Assembly (NCBI GenBank): GCA_934635045.1
Contig: CAKTZA010000083.1
Span: 1-12,638, forward strand
From: an uncultured Kiritimatiellota bacterium
Lineage (GTDB): Bacteria > Verrucomicrobiota > Kiritimatiellia > RFP12 > UBA1067
Length of the DNA stretch: 12,638 nucleotides
Direction of reading: 5' to 3'
Shown in pieces: positions 1 to 6,406 of this stretch (positions are counted from its first letter, which is position 1; each line of letters begins with the position of its first letter). A program made the position numbers and the translations under genes. The notes under the pieces are model-generated. The model was not told the DNA's origin and made no database searches. It was given only the letters and a program-made list of their open reading frames with translations.

Positions 1-201
1 CGGGCGACGGAGCATTCGCAGGCGGCCTTCCGCGTGGAGGCGGTGCGCGACGCGCACGGCCAGCCCACGGGCGACGTTGCCGTCCACGTCACGAACCTGC
101 CGGGATGCCCGCTCGTCTTCGGCTGGACGGTCACCGTCCACCCAGACGGCTCGCAGGACCTCAGCCCCGTCACGATGCACCGCGCCGACGACGCCGCATA
201 G
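1..201 (+). CDS. Unidentified protein, C-terminal fragment (5' end outside window)
   Basis: A frame open from the first base ends at TAG (199-201) and gives 66 residues of an incomplete protein. About 61 of the 66 codons end in G or C, as in the real genes nearby, which supports it being coding. The visible part alternates short hydrophobic and polar stretches (for example DVAVHVTNL and FGWTVTVHPDGS), which suggests a beta-rich domain, and ends in DDAA. I see no membrane segment or catalytic motif and do not recognise the family. It runs toward the leu operon and stops 59 bases from the leuB stop codon, so the two are convergent neighbours with no evident functional link. Confidence 0.55.
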   Translation, partial: RATEHSQAAFRVEAVRDAHGQPTGDVAVHVTNLPGCPLVFGWTVTVHPDGSQDLSPVTMHRADDAA

Positions 202-207
202 CCCTGC

Positions 208-223
208 CCGGCGGCGCCGCCGG
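208..223. other. 16-base perfect palindrome between convergent genes
   Basis: CCGGCGGC followed directly by GCCGCCGG lies in the 59-base gap between the stop of the left-edge gene and the stop of leuB. It could fold as a short hairpin ending both transcripts, but neither side has a T-run, so it is not a standard intrinsic terminator. In DNA this GC-rich it may also be chance. Confidence 0.3.
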
Positions 224-260
224 TCCGTTCAGCGCACGAGCCCCCATCCCTCCGGCGGCT

Positions 261-1208
261 TCACGCGCACGTCGCCGCCGTCGATGCGATCGCGGCCGCG
301 ACGGCGTCGCCCATGTCAGACGTCGAGACCGCCGGCGCGCCCGGCGCGGCGATGTCCGGCGCGGAGCCGTGGATCGGCTCGTAGAGGCCGTGTCCACCCG
401 CGCCGAGCGACGCGGAGGGCAGCATGCCGATCGAGCCCGTGATCTGCGACGCCTCGTCTGACAGGATGTCGCCGAACATGTTCTCCGTGAGCAGCACGTC
501 GAAGTGCGCCGGACGCCGCACGAGCTGCATCGCGGCGTTGTCGACGTACATGTGGTCGAGCGCGACGTCCGGGTAGTCGCGGTCGTGCAGGGCCGTGACC
601 GTCTCGCGCCAGAGGCGCGACGTCGCGAGCACGTTCGCCTTGTCGACGCTCGTCACGCGGCCGCTCCGCCGGCGGGCCGCCTCGAAGGCGAGGCGCGCGA
701 TGCGCTCGATCTCCGCGACCGAGTAGGGCATCACGTCCCGCGCGGACTGTCCGTCGGCGGCGCGCTCGTGCGCGCCGAAGTAGATGCCGCCCGTCAGCTC
801 GCGCACGACCAGCACGTCGATGCCGCCGTCCACGATCTCGGCCTTGAGCGGACTCGCGCTGCGGAGCGTCGGCCAGACCTTCGCCGGACGCAGGTTGCCG
901 AAGAGACCGAGTTCCGCGCGGAGCGTCAGCAGCGCGCGGCGTTCGGGACGCTGCTCGGCCGGGAGCGCGTCCCACTTCGGCCCGCCGACCGCGCCGAGCA
1001 GCACGGCGTCCGCCGCGCGGCACGCGGCGAGCGTCGCGCCGGGCAGGCAGTCGCCGCAGAGGTCGTAGGCGGCCCCGCCCACGGGATAGACGGTCGCCTC
1101 GAAGTCGTGTCCGAACCGGGCGCCGACGGCGGCGAGCGCCTTCTGGGCCTCGAAGGTGATCTCCGGGCCGATTCCGTCCCCGGGGATGACGGCAATGACC
1201 TTTCTCAT
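261..1208 (-). CDS. leuB: 3-isopropylmalate dehydrogenase with a probable internal deletion
   Basis: LeuB oxidises and decarboxylates 3-isopropylmalate to 2-oxoisocaproate with NAD in leucine synthesis. The frame gives 315 residues, against roughly 350-365 for the family. Visible landmarks are IPGDGIGPEI (8-17), the substrate arginines in LRAELGLFGNLRP (R97, R107) and VVRELTGG (R136), Y143, K190, and the metal-binding aspartates in YVDNA (D223) and FGDILSDEASQ (D247, D251). The NAD-loop motif EPIHGSAPDIA (277-287) is joined directly to APGAPAVSTSDMGDAV. Family members have about 45-50 residues there, starting GKGIANP, with an Asn that contacts NAD and two helices. The frame is kept across the join. 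The start ATG overlaps the leuD stop (ATGA) and has a strong GGAGG at 1218-1222. As written the enzyme is probably impaired, or this is a natural or assembly deletion. Confidence 0.9.
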   Translation of the reverse strand: MRKVIAVIPGDGIGPEITFEAQKALAAVGARFGHDFEATVYPVGGAAYDLCGDCLPGATLAACRAADAVLLGAVGGPKWDALPAEQRPERRALLTLRAELGLFGNLRPAKVWPTLRSASPLKAEIVDGGIDVLVVRELTGGIYFGAHERAADGQSARDVMPYSVAEIERIARLAFEAARRRSGRVTSVDKANVLATSRLWRETVTALHDRDYPDVALDHMYVDNAAMQLVRRPAHFDVLLTENMFGDILSDEASQITGSIGMLPSASLGAGGHGLYEPIHGSAPDIAAPGAPAVSTSDMGDAVAAAIASTAATCA

Positions 1209-1726
1209 GCGCGCGTCCCTCCCTTCCCCTCGTTCGCCGGACGCTTTCGGCTGAAGTAGGCGGCGAGTCCGCCGGCGGCGATCAGCTCGCGCATGAACGG
1301 CGGAAACGGCTCGGCCGTGAAGGCGCGCCCCGTCGTCTCGTCGACGATGCGCCCCGTCTCGAAGTCGACGGACACCGCGTCGCCGGCGGCGATCGCGGAC
1401 GCGGCCTCCGGGCATTCGAGGATGGGCAGCGCGACGTTGAGCGCGTTGCGGTAGAAGATGCGCGCGAAGCTCGCGGCGATGACGCACGCGACGCCGCTCG
1501 CCTTGATGGCGATCGGGGCGTGCTCGCGCGAGCTGCCGCAGCCGAAGTTGCGTCCCGCGACGAGGATGTCGCCGGGTCGGACGGTCTTCACGAAGGCCGC
1601 GTCGATGTCCTCCATGCAGTGCGCCGCGAGCTCCTGCGGGTCGGGCGTGTTGAGGTAGCGGGCGGGGATGATGACGTCCGTGTCGACGTTGTCCCCGTAC
1701 TTGAATGCTGTTCCGTGTGCGTTCAT
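1205..1726 (-). CDS. leuD: 3-isopropylmalate dehydratase small subunit
   Basis: LeuD is the swivelling small subunit that pairs with LeuC to convert 2-isopropylmalate to 3-isopropylmalate. The 173-residue protein shows the family signature KYGDNVDTDVIIPARYL near the N-terminus and the substrate-loop motif GRNFGCGSSREHAP. The length and N-terminal motif fit the shorter homoaconitase-like small-subunit type (about 160-175 residues) rather than the ~200-residue E. coli type. The ATG is three bases beyond the leuC stop and has GGAAGGA (plus-strand TCCTTCC) about 8 bases upstream. The stop overlaps the leuB start, so translation is probably coupled. This gene appears intact, unlike those on either side. 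Confidence 0.95.
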   Translation of the reverse strand: MNAHGTAFKYGDNVDTDVIIPARYLNTPDPQELAAHCMEDIDAAFVKTVRPGDILVAGRNFGCGSSREHAPIAIKASGVACVIAASFARIFYRNALNVALPILECPEAASAIAAGDAVSVDFETGRIVDETTGRAFTAEPFPPFMRELIAAGGLAAYFSRKRPANEGKGGTRA

Positions 1727-1729
1727 GTC

Positions 1730-2776
1730 TCAGATTCCTTCCGGTGCGGTGATCCTGCCCGCGACGGCGCTGGCCGCCGCGACGGCGGGCGAGGCGAGGT
1801 AGACTTCCGACTCGACGTGGCCCATGCGGCCGACGAAGTTGCGGTTCGTCGTCGAGACGCACCGCTCGCCTTTCGCCAGCACGCCCATGTGGCCGCCGAG
1901 GCACGGGCCGCACGTCGGCGTCGAGACGACGCAGCCCGCCTGGACGAACTGGGCGACGAGGCCCTCCTCCACGGCCTGCAGGTAGATCTTCTGCGTCGCG
2001 GGGATGACGATGCACCGGACACCCGGCGCGACGGCGTGGCCCTTCATCACCTCCGCCGCCATGCGCAGGTCGCCGATGCGGCCGTTCGTGCACGAGCCGA
2101 TGACGACCTGGTCGATCGCGACGTCGCCGACCGCGTCGATCGTCCGCACGTTGGACGGCAGGTGCGGGAAGGCGACGGTCGGCTTCAGCGCGCCGAGGTC
2201 GATCTCGATCGTCTGCGCGTAGTCCGCGTCCGGGTCGGCCTCGTAGACGACGGGCGCCTTCGCACCGTGTTCGGCGAGGTAGGCGCGCGTCGCGTCGTCC
2301 ACCGGGAAGATGCCGTTCTTCGCGCCGGCCTCGATGGCCATGTTCGCGACGGTGAAGCGGTCGTCCATCGGGAGCGCGGCGACGCCCGGTCCCGTGAACT
2401 CGAGGGACTGGTAGCGCGCGCCGTCCACGCCGATGAGGCCGATGAGGTGCAGGACGAGATCCTTGCCGCCGACGAAGCGGCGCGGCCTCCCCGTCAGCAC
2501 GACCCTGATCGCGGAGGGGATGCGAAACCACGTCTCGCCCGCCGCCATGCCGGCCGCCATGTCCGTCGAGCCGACGCCCGTGGAGAACGCCCCGAGCGCG
2601 CCGTAGGTGCAGGTGTGGCTGTCCGCGCCGATCACGAGGTCGCCCGCCGTGACGAGGCCCTTCTCCGGCAGCAGGGCGTGCTCGACGCCGCAGTCGTGGC
2701 CGACCTCGAAGTAGTTCCTGATGCCCTGCGCCTTGGCGAACGCGCGCAGGCAGGCGCACTGCGCCGAGCCGTTCGC
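1730..2776 (-). CDS. leuC: 3-isopropylmalate dehydratase large subunit, 5'-truncated
   Basis: LeuC carries the 4Fe-4S cluster of isopropylmalate isomerase. The conserved frame is readable from about 2776 (ANGSAQCACLRAFAKAQG, then YFEVGHDCGVEHALLPEKG) through IGADSHTCTYG to the stop at 1730. The cluster cysteines are present in IGSCTNGR and TPTCGPCLGGH. About 347 residues are recognisable, against about 420 for this subfamily, so roughly 75-80 N-terminal residues and the start codon are missing. Upstream of 2776 the sequence is the end of leuA in another frame. The first possible in-frame start is GTG at 2633-2635, inside a conserved motif and not a credible native start. The rest of the protein looks undamaged, which suggests a recent deletion or an assembly error. 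Without its N-terminus the protein is unlikely to be made normally. Confidence 0.88.
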   Translation of the reverse strand, partial: ANGSAQCACLRAFAKAQGIRNYFEVGHDCGVEHALLPEKGLVTAGDLVIGADSHTCTYGALGAFSTGVGSTDMAAGMAAGETWFRIPSAIRVVLTGRPRRFVGGKDLVLHLIGLIGVDGARYQSLEFTGPGVAALPMDDRFTVANMAIEAGAKNGIFPVDDATRAYLAEHGAKAPVVYEADPDADYAQTIEIDLGALKPTVAFPHLPSNVRTIDAVGDVAIDQVVIGSCTNGRIGDLRMAAEVMKGHAVAPGVRCIVIPATQKIYLQAVEEGLVAQFVQAGCVVSTPTCGPCLGGHMGVLAKGERCVSTTNRNFVGRMGHVESEVYLASPAVAAASAVAGRITAPEGI

Positions 2777-2777
2777 T

Positions 2778-4286
2778 CTGGCCGACGAGCATGCTGTTGA
2801 CGGCGTCCAGCGTCGCGAGGATCGAGCTCTCGATGACGTCCGTCGAGACGCCCTTGCCGCGATAGGCGCCCGCGTCGTCCGCGATCTTGACGTTGACCTC
2901 GCCGAGCGCGTCGCGCGACTCGGTCACGGCGTCGATCCGGTAGTCGAGCAGCTTGAACGGATGGCCCACGATCTTCTCGATGGCCCGGACGGACGCGAAC
3001 ACGGGGCCTGTGCCGTAGGCGGTCTCGGTCGCCTTCAGGCCCGCGCGTTCCAGCGTGACGCACGCCGTCGAGTACATGCGGTTGCCGCTCGACACCACGT
3101 AGTTGACGAGCGTCCAGCCGTCCGCGCGGCGGGCGTGTCCGGCCACCGCCTCGACGAGCGCCACGACGTCGCGGTCCTCGATCGTCTTCTTGCGGTCGGC
3201 GAGCACCTTGAAGTCGGCGAAGAGCCTGTCCTCGACGGACTTCTCCAGCGTGTAGCCGAGCTCGGCGAGCCGCTGGGCGAAGGCGTGCTGGCCGGAGTGC
3301 TTGCCGAGGACGAGCGCGGCCTTCTTGAGGCCCACGCTCTCCGGCGTCATGATCTCGTACGTCTTCGCGTTCGCCATCACGCCGTGCTGGTGGATGCCGC
3401 TCTCGTGCGCAAAGGCGTTCGCGCCGACGACCGCCTTGTTGGGCGCGATCTTCACGCCCGTGATCGTCTGCAGGAGCTGCGCCGTCTTGGCGATCTCCTC
3501 CGTATGGATGTTGTAGCCGATGCCGTAGACGTCGTGCCGCGTGCGGAGGTTCATCACGACCTCCTCGATCGCGGCGTTGCCGGCCCGCTCGCCGATGCCG
3601 CAGATGCAGCCCTCGACCTGCCGCGCGCCCGCCGCGACGCCCGCGAGGGAGTTCGCGACGGCGAGGCCGAGGTCGTCGTGGCAGTGCATCGAGACGACCG
3701 CCTTGTCGATGTTCGGCACGCGCGTCATCACGTTCGTGACCATCGCCGCGATCTCCGCCGGCGTCGCGTACCCGACCGTGTCGGGCAGGTTCACCGTCGT
3801 CGCGCCGGCCGCGATCACGGCCTCGACGACGCGGCACATGTAGTCCCTGTCGGTGCGAGAGGCGTCCTCCAGCGAGAACTCCACGTCGTCGCAGTAGTTG
3901 CGCGCGTACTTCACCGCGTCCACCGCGCGGCGCAGCGCCTGCTCGCGCGTCATCTTCAGCTTGTATTCGAGGTGCAGGTCGCTCGTCGCGAGGAAGGTGT
4001 GGATGCGCGGACGCTTCGCGCCCTTGACCGCCTCGTACGCCGCGTCGATGTCCTTGACGAGCGCCCGGGAGAGCGAGGCGACCGTCACCGCGCTCACGGC
4101 CTCCGAGATCGCCTTGACGGACGCGAAGTCGCCGGGGGAGGCGATGGCGAAGCCGGCCTCCAGGACGTCCACGCCGAGGGCTTCGAGCTGCCGCGCCATG
4201 CGGATCTTCTCCTCGATGTTCATCGAGTAGCCGGGGGCCTGTTCGCCGTCCCGGAGCGTCGTGTCGAATATTCGGATCTTTTCCAT
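2778..4286 (-). CDS. leuA: 2-isopropylmalate synthase, own stop codon lost
   Basis: LeuA condenses acetyl-CoA with 2-oxoisovalerate, the committed step of leucine synthesis. The ATG at 4284-4286 gives MEKIRIFDTTLRDGEQAPG, with the catalytic Arg-Asp at 12-13. Further landmarks are the metal-binding MHCHDDLGLAVANS (H201, H203), GIGERAGNA (230-238) and HESGIHQHG. A C-terminal leucine-sensing-type domain contains WTLVNYVVSSGNRM and RGKGVSTDVIESSILATLDAVN. The recognisable protein ends near residue 503, about full length (505-520). No stop follows: after ...MLVGQSE the sequence passes out of frame into the middle of leuC, and the LeuA frame stays open to 261. It is first in the leu operon, downstream of an attenuator, so leucine-controlled read-through would set its expression. 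Confidence 0.93.
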
Positions 4287-4310
4287 GTCTTTTTCTGTTT
4301 CCTTTCAACG

Positions 4311-4340
4311 AAAACGGCCCCACTCGTCTGAGCGGGGCCG
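4311..4340 (-). terminator. Intrinsic terminator (attenuator) in the leuA leader
   Basis: Read on the minus strand, CGGCCCCGCTC (4340-4330), loop AGAC, and GAGTGGGGCCG (4325-4315) form an 11-pair stem with one G-U wobble, followed by TTTT (4314-4311). It lies between the leader-peptide stop and the leuA start, the position of a transcription attenuator. The U-run is short, so termination may be partial. The 5' arm is shared with the antiterminator pairing described separately. Confidence 0.82.
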
Positions 4341-4396
4341 CCTGTCGTGCGTTTCGTGTCGTGTTGCCGAAAACGACTAAATCAGGCGCGCCCCGC
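4332..4396 (-). promoter_or_regulatory. Antiterminator pairing of the leu attenuator
   Basis: Minus-strand segment GCGGGGCGCGCCTG (4396-4383, inside leader codons 22-26) can pair with CAGGCGGCCCCGC (4344-4332), giving 13 base pairs with one bulged G. Because 4340-4332 is also the 5' arm of the terminator, the two folds exclude each other. A ribosome stalled on the CTT cluster (codons 11-19) would leave 4396-4383 mostly free, allowing the antiterminator and read-through. A ribosome reaching the stop codon would cover it, so the terminator would form. The pairing is read by eye and no folding energy was calculated. Confidence 0.72.
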
Positions 4397-4460
4397 GCGG
4401 AATAAGCGCAAGGTCAAGGTTCCCAAGAAGGGAAATCGCCCAAATGCCGTTCATGTTCAT
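4377..4460 (-). CDS. leuL: Leucine-rich leader peptide of the leu operon
   Basis: A 27-residue frame runs from ATG 4460-4458 to TAG 4379-4377 between the leu promoter and the terminator hairpin. Its core reads WAISLLGNLDLALIP and it ends RLI. Six of 27 residues are Leu, five encoded by CTT, and four are Ile, all ATT. These A/T-ending codons stand out in a genome where the Leu and Ile codons I read are mainly CTC/CTG and ATC. The position, the Leu cluster and the overlap with the antiterminator segment match ribosome-mediated attenuation as known for enterobacterial leuL. The peptide shows no sequence likeness that I can claim. A second in-frame ATG at 4454 is possible. The Shine-Dalgarno is weak (GAGA about 10 bases upstream). 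The symbol is given by function, not homology. Confidence 0.75.
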   Translation of the reverse strand: MNMNGIWAISLLGNLDLALIPRGARLI

Positions 4461-4485
4461 CTTCGGTTTCTCAAAAGCGGCGCGA

Positions 4486-4515
4486 ATTGTACCACAACGC
4501 GGCCGTCGCGGTCAA
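4486..4515 (-). promoter_or_regulatory. Promoter of the leu operon
   Basis: On the minus strand TTGACC (4515-4510) is separated by 18 bases from TACAAT (4491-4486), which is preceded by TGG, so the -10 is of the extended type. Transcription would begin near 4479, about 20 bases before the leader-peptide ATG and about 190 bases before leuA. It lies back to back with the promoter of the divergent regulator gene. Confidence 0.75.
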
Positions 4516-4560
4516 TGGGGCCACCGCATCTTTGGCCCGTCGATCGGGGATGGCGGATTT

Positions 4561-4569
4561 TGGTATACT
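4561..4569 (+). promoter_or_regulatory. Extended -10 promoter of the LacI/AraC-type regulator
   Basis: TGG followed by TATACT (4564-4569) lies only seven bases before the chosen ATG at 4577. The predicted transcription start therefore falls at or just before the A of ATG, implying a leaderless mRNA. No convincing -35 element is present at 17-18 bases (CGATCG there). Confidence 0.6.
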
Positions 4570-4576
4570 TGTCGGC

Positions 4577-5785
4577 ATGGACAATTCGGACCTGAAGATC
4601 ATCGGCCTCATGGTCGAGCGCTCGCGCGAGTTCGGGCGCGAACTCTGCAAGGGCGTCATCGACTACGCCCAGGAGCGGCGCGACTGGGAGGTGCGCTTCC
4701 TCGCGCCGGCCGACCTCGACCGCGCGACGCTCCGCACATTCGCGGGATTCGTCGCCCGCGTGACGACGCCGGTGATCGCCCGGCGGCTGGACGCGACGCA
4801 GAAGCCGGTGGTCGACGTCTTCTACGGCACGCCACACCCGCACTTCGCCATCGTCAAGGAACGCCACGAGTCCATCGGACGGCTGGCGGCCGAGCACTTC
4901 CTCGACCGCCGCTTCCGCCACTTCGCCTGCTGCCCCTACGGCAGCGGCAAGACGTCCGTCTACTGCCGCGCCGCCTTCGTCCAGCGGCTCCGCCGCGCGG
5001 GGCGTTCCTGCGCCGTGTTCGCCTCCGACCGCCACGTGGACTACGAGCCGGACGACCGGGCGGTCATCGGCGAGCGCTTCGCCCGTCCGCCGGACGCCGC
5101 GCAGCTCGGACTCTGGCTGAAGTCCCTGCCGAAGCCGGTGGCCATCTTCTGTACGGACGACCTGCGCGCCTGGCAGACGATCGAGATCTGCCGCGAACAC
5201 GGCATCCGCGTGCCGTCGGACGCCGCGATCCTGGGGCTGGACAACGACCTCCTCATCTGCGGCTGCACGCACCCGACGCTGTCGAGCATCGACCCGAACA
5301 CGCGGGAGATCGGCCGGGTCGCCGCCGAGACGCTGGCGGAGATGATCGAGCGCGGCCGGCCGGCCAAGCCCGTCATCCGCCAGATCGAGCCGCGCGGCGT
5401 CGTCGCGCGCGCCTCGACCGAGACCTATCCGCTTGACCCGCCGTGGCTGTCCGACGCGCTCGTCTACATCGCGCGCAACATCGCGCGCGGCATCTCGGCG
5501 ACCGACGTCTTCGCCCATCTCGGCCGCTCGCAGCCGACGGTCAACCGCATCTTCCGGCGCGAACTCGGAATCACCGTGCAGAAGGCGGTCATGTGCGCGC
5601 GAATCGAAGCGGCCAAGCGCCTGCTGGCGGCGACCGACCTTCAGATGGCCGACATCGCCCGGCGGACGGGCTTCGCCTCGCCGACCTATTTCATGCAGAA
5701 GTTCGCCGCCGCCACCGCCACCACGCCCAGCCGCTGGCGCGCCCGCCATGCGCACCCCGACCTCCTGCGCCGTCCGACGCCCTGA
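4577..5785 (+). CDS. LacI-type sensor / AraC-type helix-turn-helix transcription regulator
   Basis: This 402-residue cytoplasmic regulator is built like E. coli XylR. Residues about 5-285 form a periplasmic-binding-protein-like sensor, starting KIIGLMVERSREFGRELCKG and including AIFCTDDLRAWQTIEICREHG, IRVPSDAAILGLDND and THPTLSSIDPN. Residues about 291-390 form an AraC domain with two helix-turn-helices (about 306-326 and 355-377) and the signature DIARRTGFASPTYFMQKFAAATATTPSRW. The family usually senses a sugar or related small molecule and acts as a local activator or repressor. The ligand cannot be read from sequence. The ATG at 4577 is preferred because the conserved sensor fold begins there, although the frame stays open 90 bases further upstream. 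It is divergent from the leu operon, so it could act on the shared 60-base promoter region, but no operator is evident. Confidence 0.88.
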   Translation: MDNSDLKIIGLMVERSREFGRELCKGVIDYAQERRDWEVRFLAPADLDRATLRTFAGFVARVTTPVIARRLDATQKPVVDVFYGTPHPHFAIVKERHESIGRLAAEHFLDRRFRHFACCPYGSGKTSVYCRAAFVQRLRRAGRSCAVFASDRHVDYEPDDRAVIGERFARPPDAAQLGLWLKSLPKPVAIFCTDDLRAWQTIEICREHGIRVPSDAAILGLDNDLLICGCTHPTLSSIDPNTREIGRVAAETLAEMIERGRPAKPVIRQIEPRGVVARASTETYPLDPPWLSDALVYIARNIARGISATDVFAHLGRSQPTVNRIFRRELGITVQKAVMCARIEAAKRLLAATDLQMADIARRTGFASPTYFMQKFAAATATTPSRWRARHAHPDLLRRPTP

Positions 5786-5871
5786 GCCCTGACGTGATGG
5801 CGCGGTTCAGTCAACGAGACACTTTCTCGCCAAGGGCCAATGTCCGCAGGGGTTTCGCCGCCTTTCGCCTG

Positions 5872-5938
5872 TCTCATTTTGCCCGCCCGGACTGTCTCAT
5901 TTTGCTCGCCCGCCAACACCAAAAAAATCTCATTTTGC
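5872..5938 (+). repeat. Three direct copies of TCTCATTTTGC in the gap before the TRL-like gene
   Basis: Copies lie at 5872-5882, 5895-5905 and 5928-5938, spaced 23 and 33 bases apart, close to two and three DNA turns. The first two belong to longer related units (CTGTCTCATTTTG followed by CCCGCCCG or CTCGCCCG). The 306-base stretch 5786-6091 contains no convincing gene. Besides these repeats it holds only the promoter and leader of the next gene. The repeats could be regulator sites upstream of that promoter, or remnants of a mobile-element end. Confidence 0.6.
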
Positions 5939-5975
5939 GCATCGCCCAACACGCACGGCGGACTTTGCGGATTTA

Positions 5976-5984
5976 TGCTATAAT
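5976..5984 (+). promoter_or_regulatory. Extended -10 promoter of the TRL-like lipoprotein gene
   Basis: TGC followed by TATAAT (5979-5984) is a consensus extended -10. No good -35 is seen. The start would be near 5991, giving a leader of about 100 bases before the ATG at 6092. Confidence 0.65.
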
Positions 5985-6091
5985 ACGGGCAATTGACGGG
6001 ATTGCCGATCAGCGTCGGAACGCGGCGACGGGTGTCGCACGTCTGCGCGCCTGACGGACGGTCTCCGAAAGAAATAAGGAGTAGAAATCAA

Positions 6092-6406
6092 ATGAAGAAA
6101 CTCATGGCGGTTGCCGTTCTGGCGGCGTGCGCTTCCGGTTGCGTGATGACTCGCGAAAGCAAGATCTGCTCGGCGCTCACGCTCGACGTGAAGAGCCCCG
6201 ACACTCGCTTCATCGACAACAGCGTCAAGCCGGAGAAGATGGGCGTCGCGAAGGCGTCGGGCATCATCTGCTTCTGCGAGGGCGATGCGTCGATCAAGGC
6301 CGCGATGGAGAATGGCGGCATCAAGAAGATCCACCACGTCGACTACAAGGTCAAGAACATCCTCGGCATTGTCGCGGACTTCACGACGATCGTCTACGGC
6401 GAATAA
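6092..6406 (+). CDS. TRL-like family small lipoprotein
   Basis: This 104-residue protein has a lipoprotein signal: MKK, a short hydrophobic stretch (LMAVAVLA), then two candidate modified cysteines, C13 in LAAC and C17 in ASGC. The mature part contains ICFCEGDASIKAAMENGG, then IKKIHHVDYKVKNILGI and TTIVYGE. That pattern (GDASI..A...GGI..I..VD) is the one I associate with the TRL-like family (PF13146), whose molecular function is unknown. The protein is expected to be anchored in the outer or inner membrane facing the periplasm. The ATG is chosen over an in-frame upstream TTG (5993) because AAGGAG (6076-6081) lies 10 bases before it and the signal peptide begins there. The gene is monocistronic, with its own promoter and terminator, and its last 13 bases overlap the opposing acyltransferase gene. 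Confidence 0.85.
   Translation: MKKLMAVAVLAACASGCVMTRESKICSALTLDVKSPDTRFIDNSVKPEKMGVAKASGIICFCEGDASIKAAMENGGIKKIHHVDYKVKNILGIVADFTTIVYGE

Noticed and set aside
1520..2800. A 426-codon rightward open frame opposite leuC and part of leuD
   Set aside because: It is low-complexity antisense translation, while leuC and leuD carry clear conserved motifs on the other strand.
2721..4331. A 536-codon rightward open frame opposite leuA
   Set aside because: It is rich in Arg, Asp, Val and His with no motif, and is fully explained by the antisense of leuA.
4287..4480. A T-box riboswitch in the leuA leader
   Set aside because: A leader with an alternative terminator could be a T-box, but I find no T-box consensus (AGGGUGGNACCGCG-like) and no specifier hairpin. 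The Leu-rich leader frame explains the arrangement better.
5872..5938. A CRISPR array
   Set aside because: There are only three 11-base repeats with spacers of 12 and 22 bases, and no cas genes. That is too short and irregular for CRISPR.
5686..5952. An 88-codon leftward frame containing the TCTCATTTTGC repeats
   Set aside because: It overlaps the end of the regulator gene, has no promoter or Shine-Dalgarno, and its repeated QNE/KMRQ pieces merely reflect the DNA repeats.
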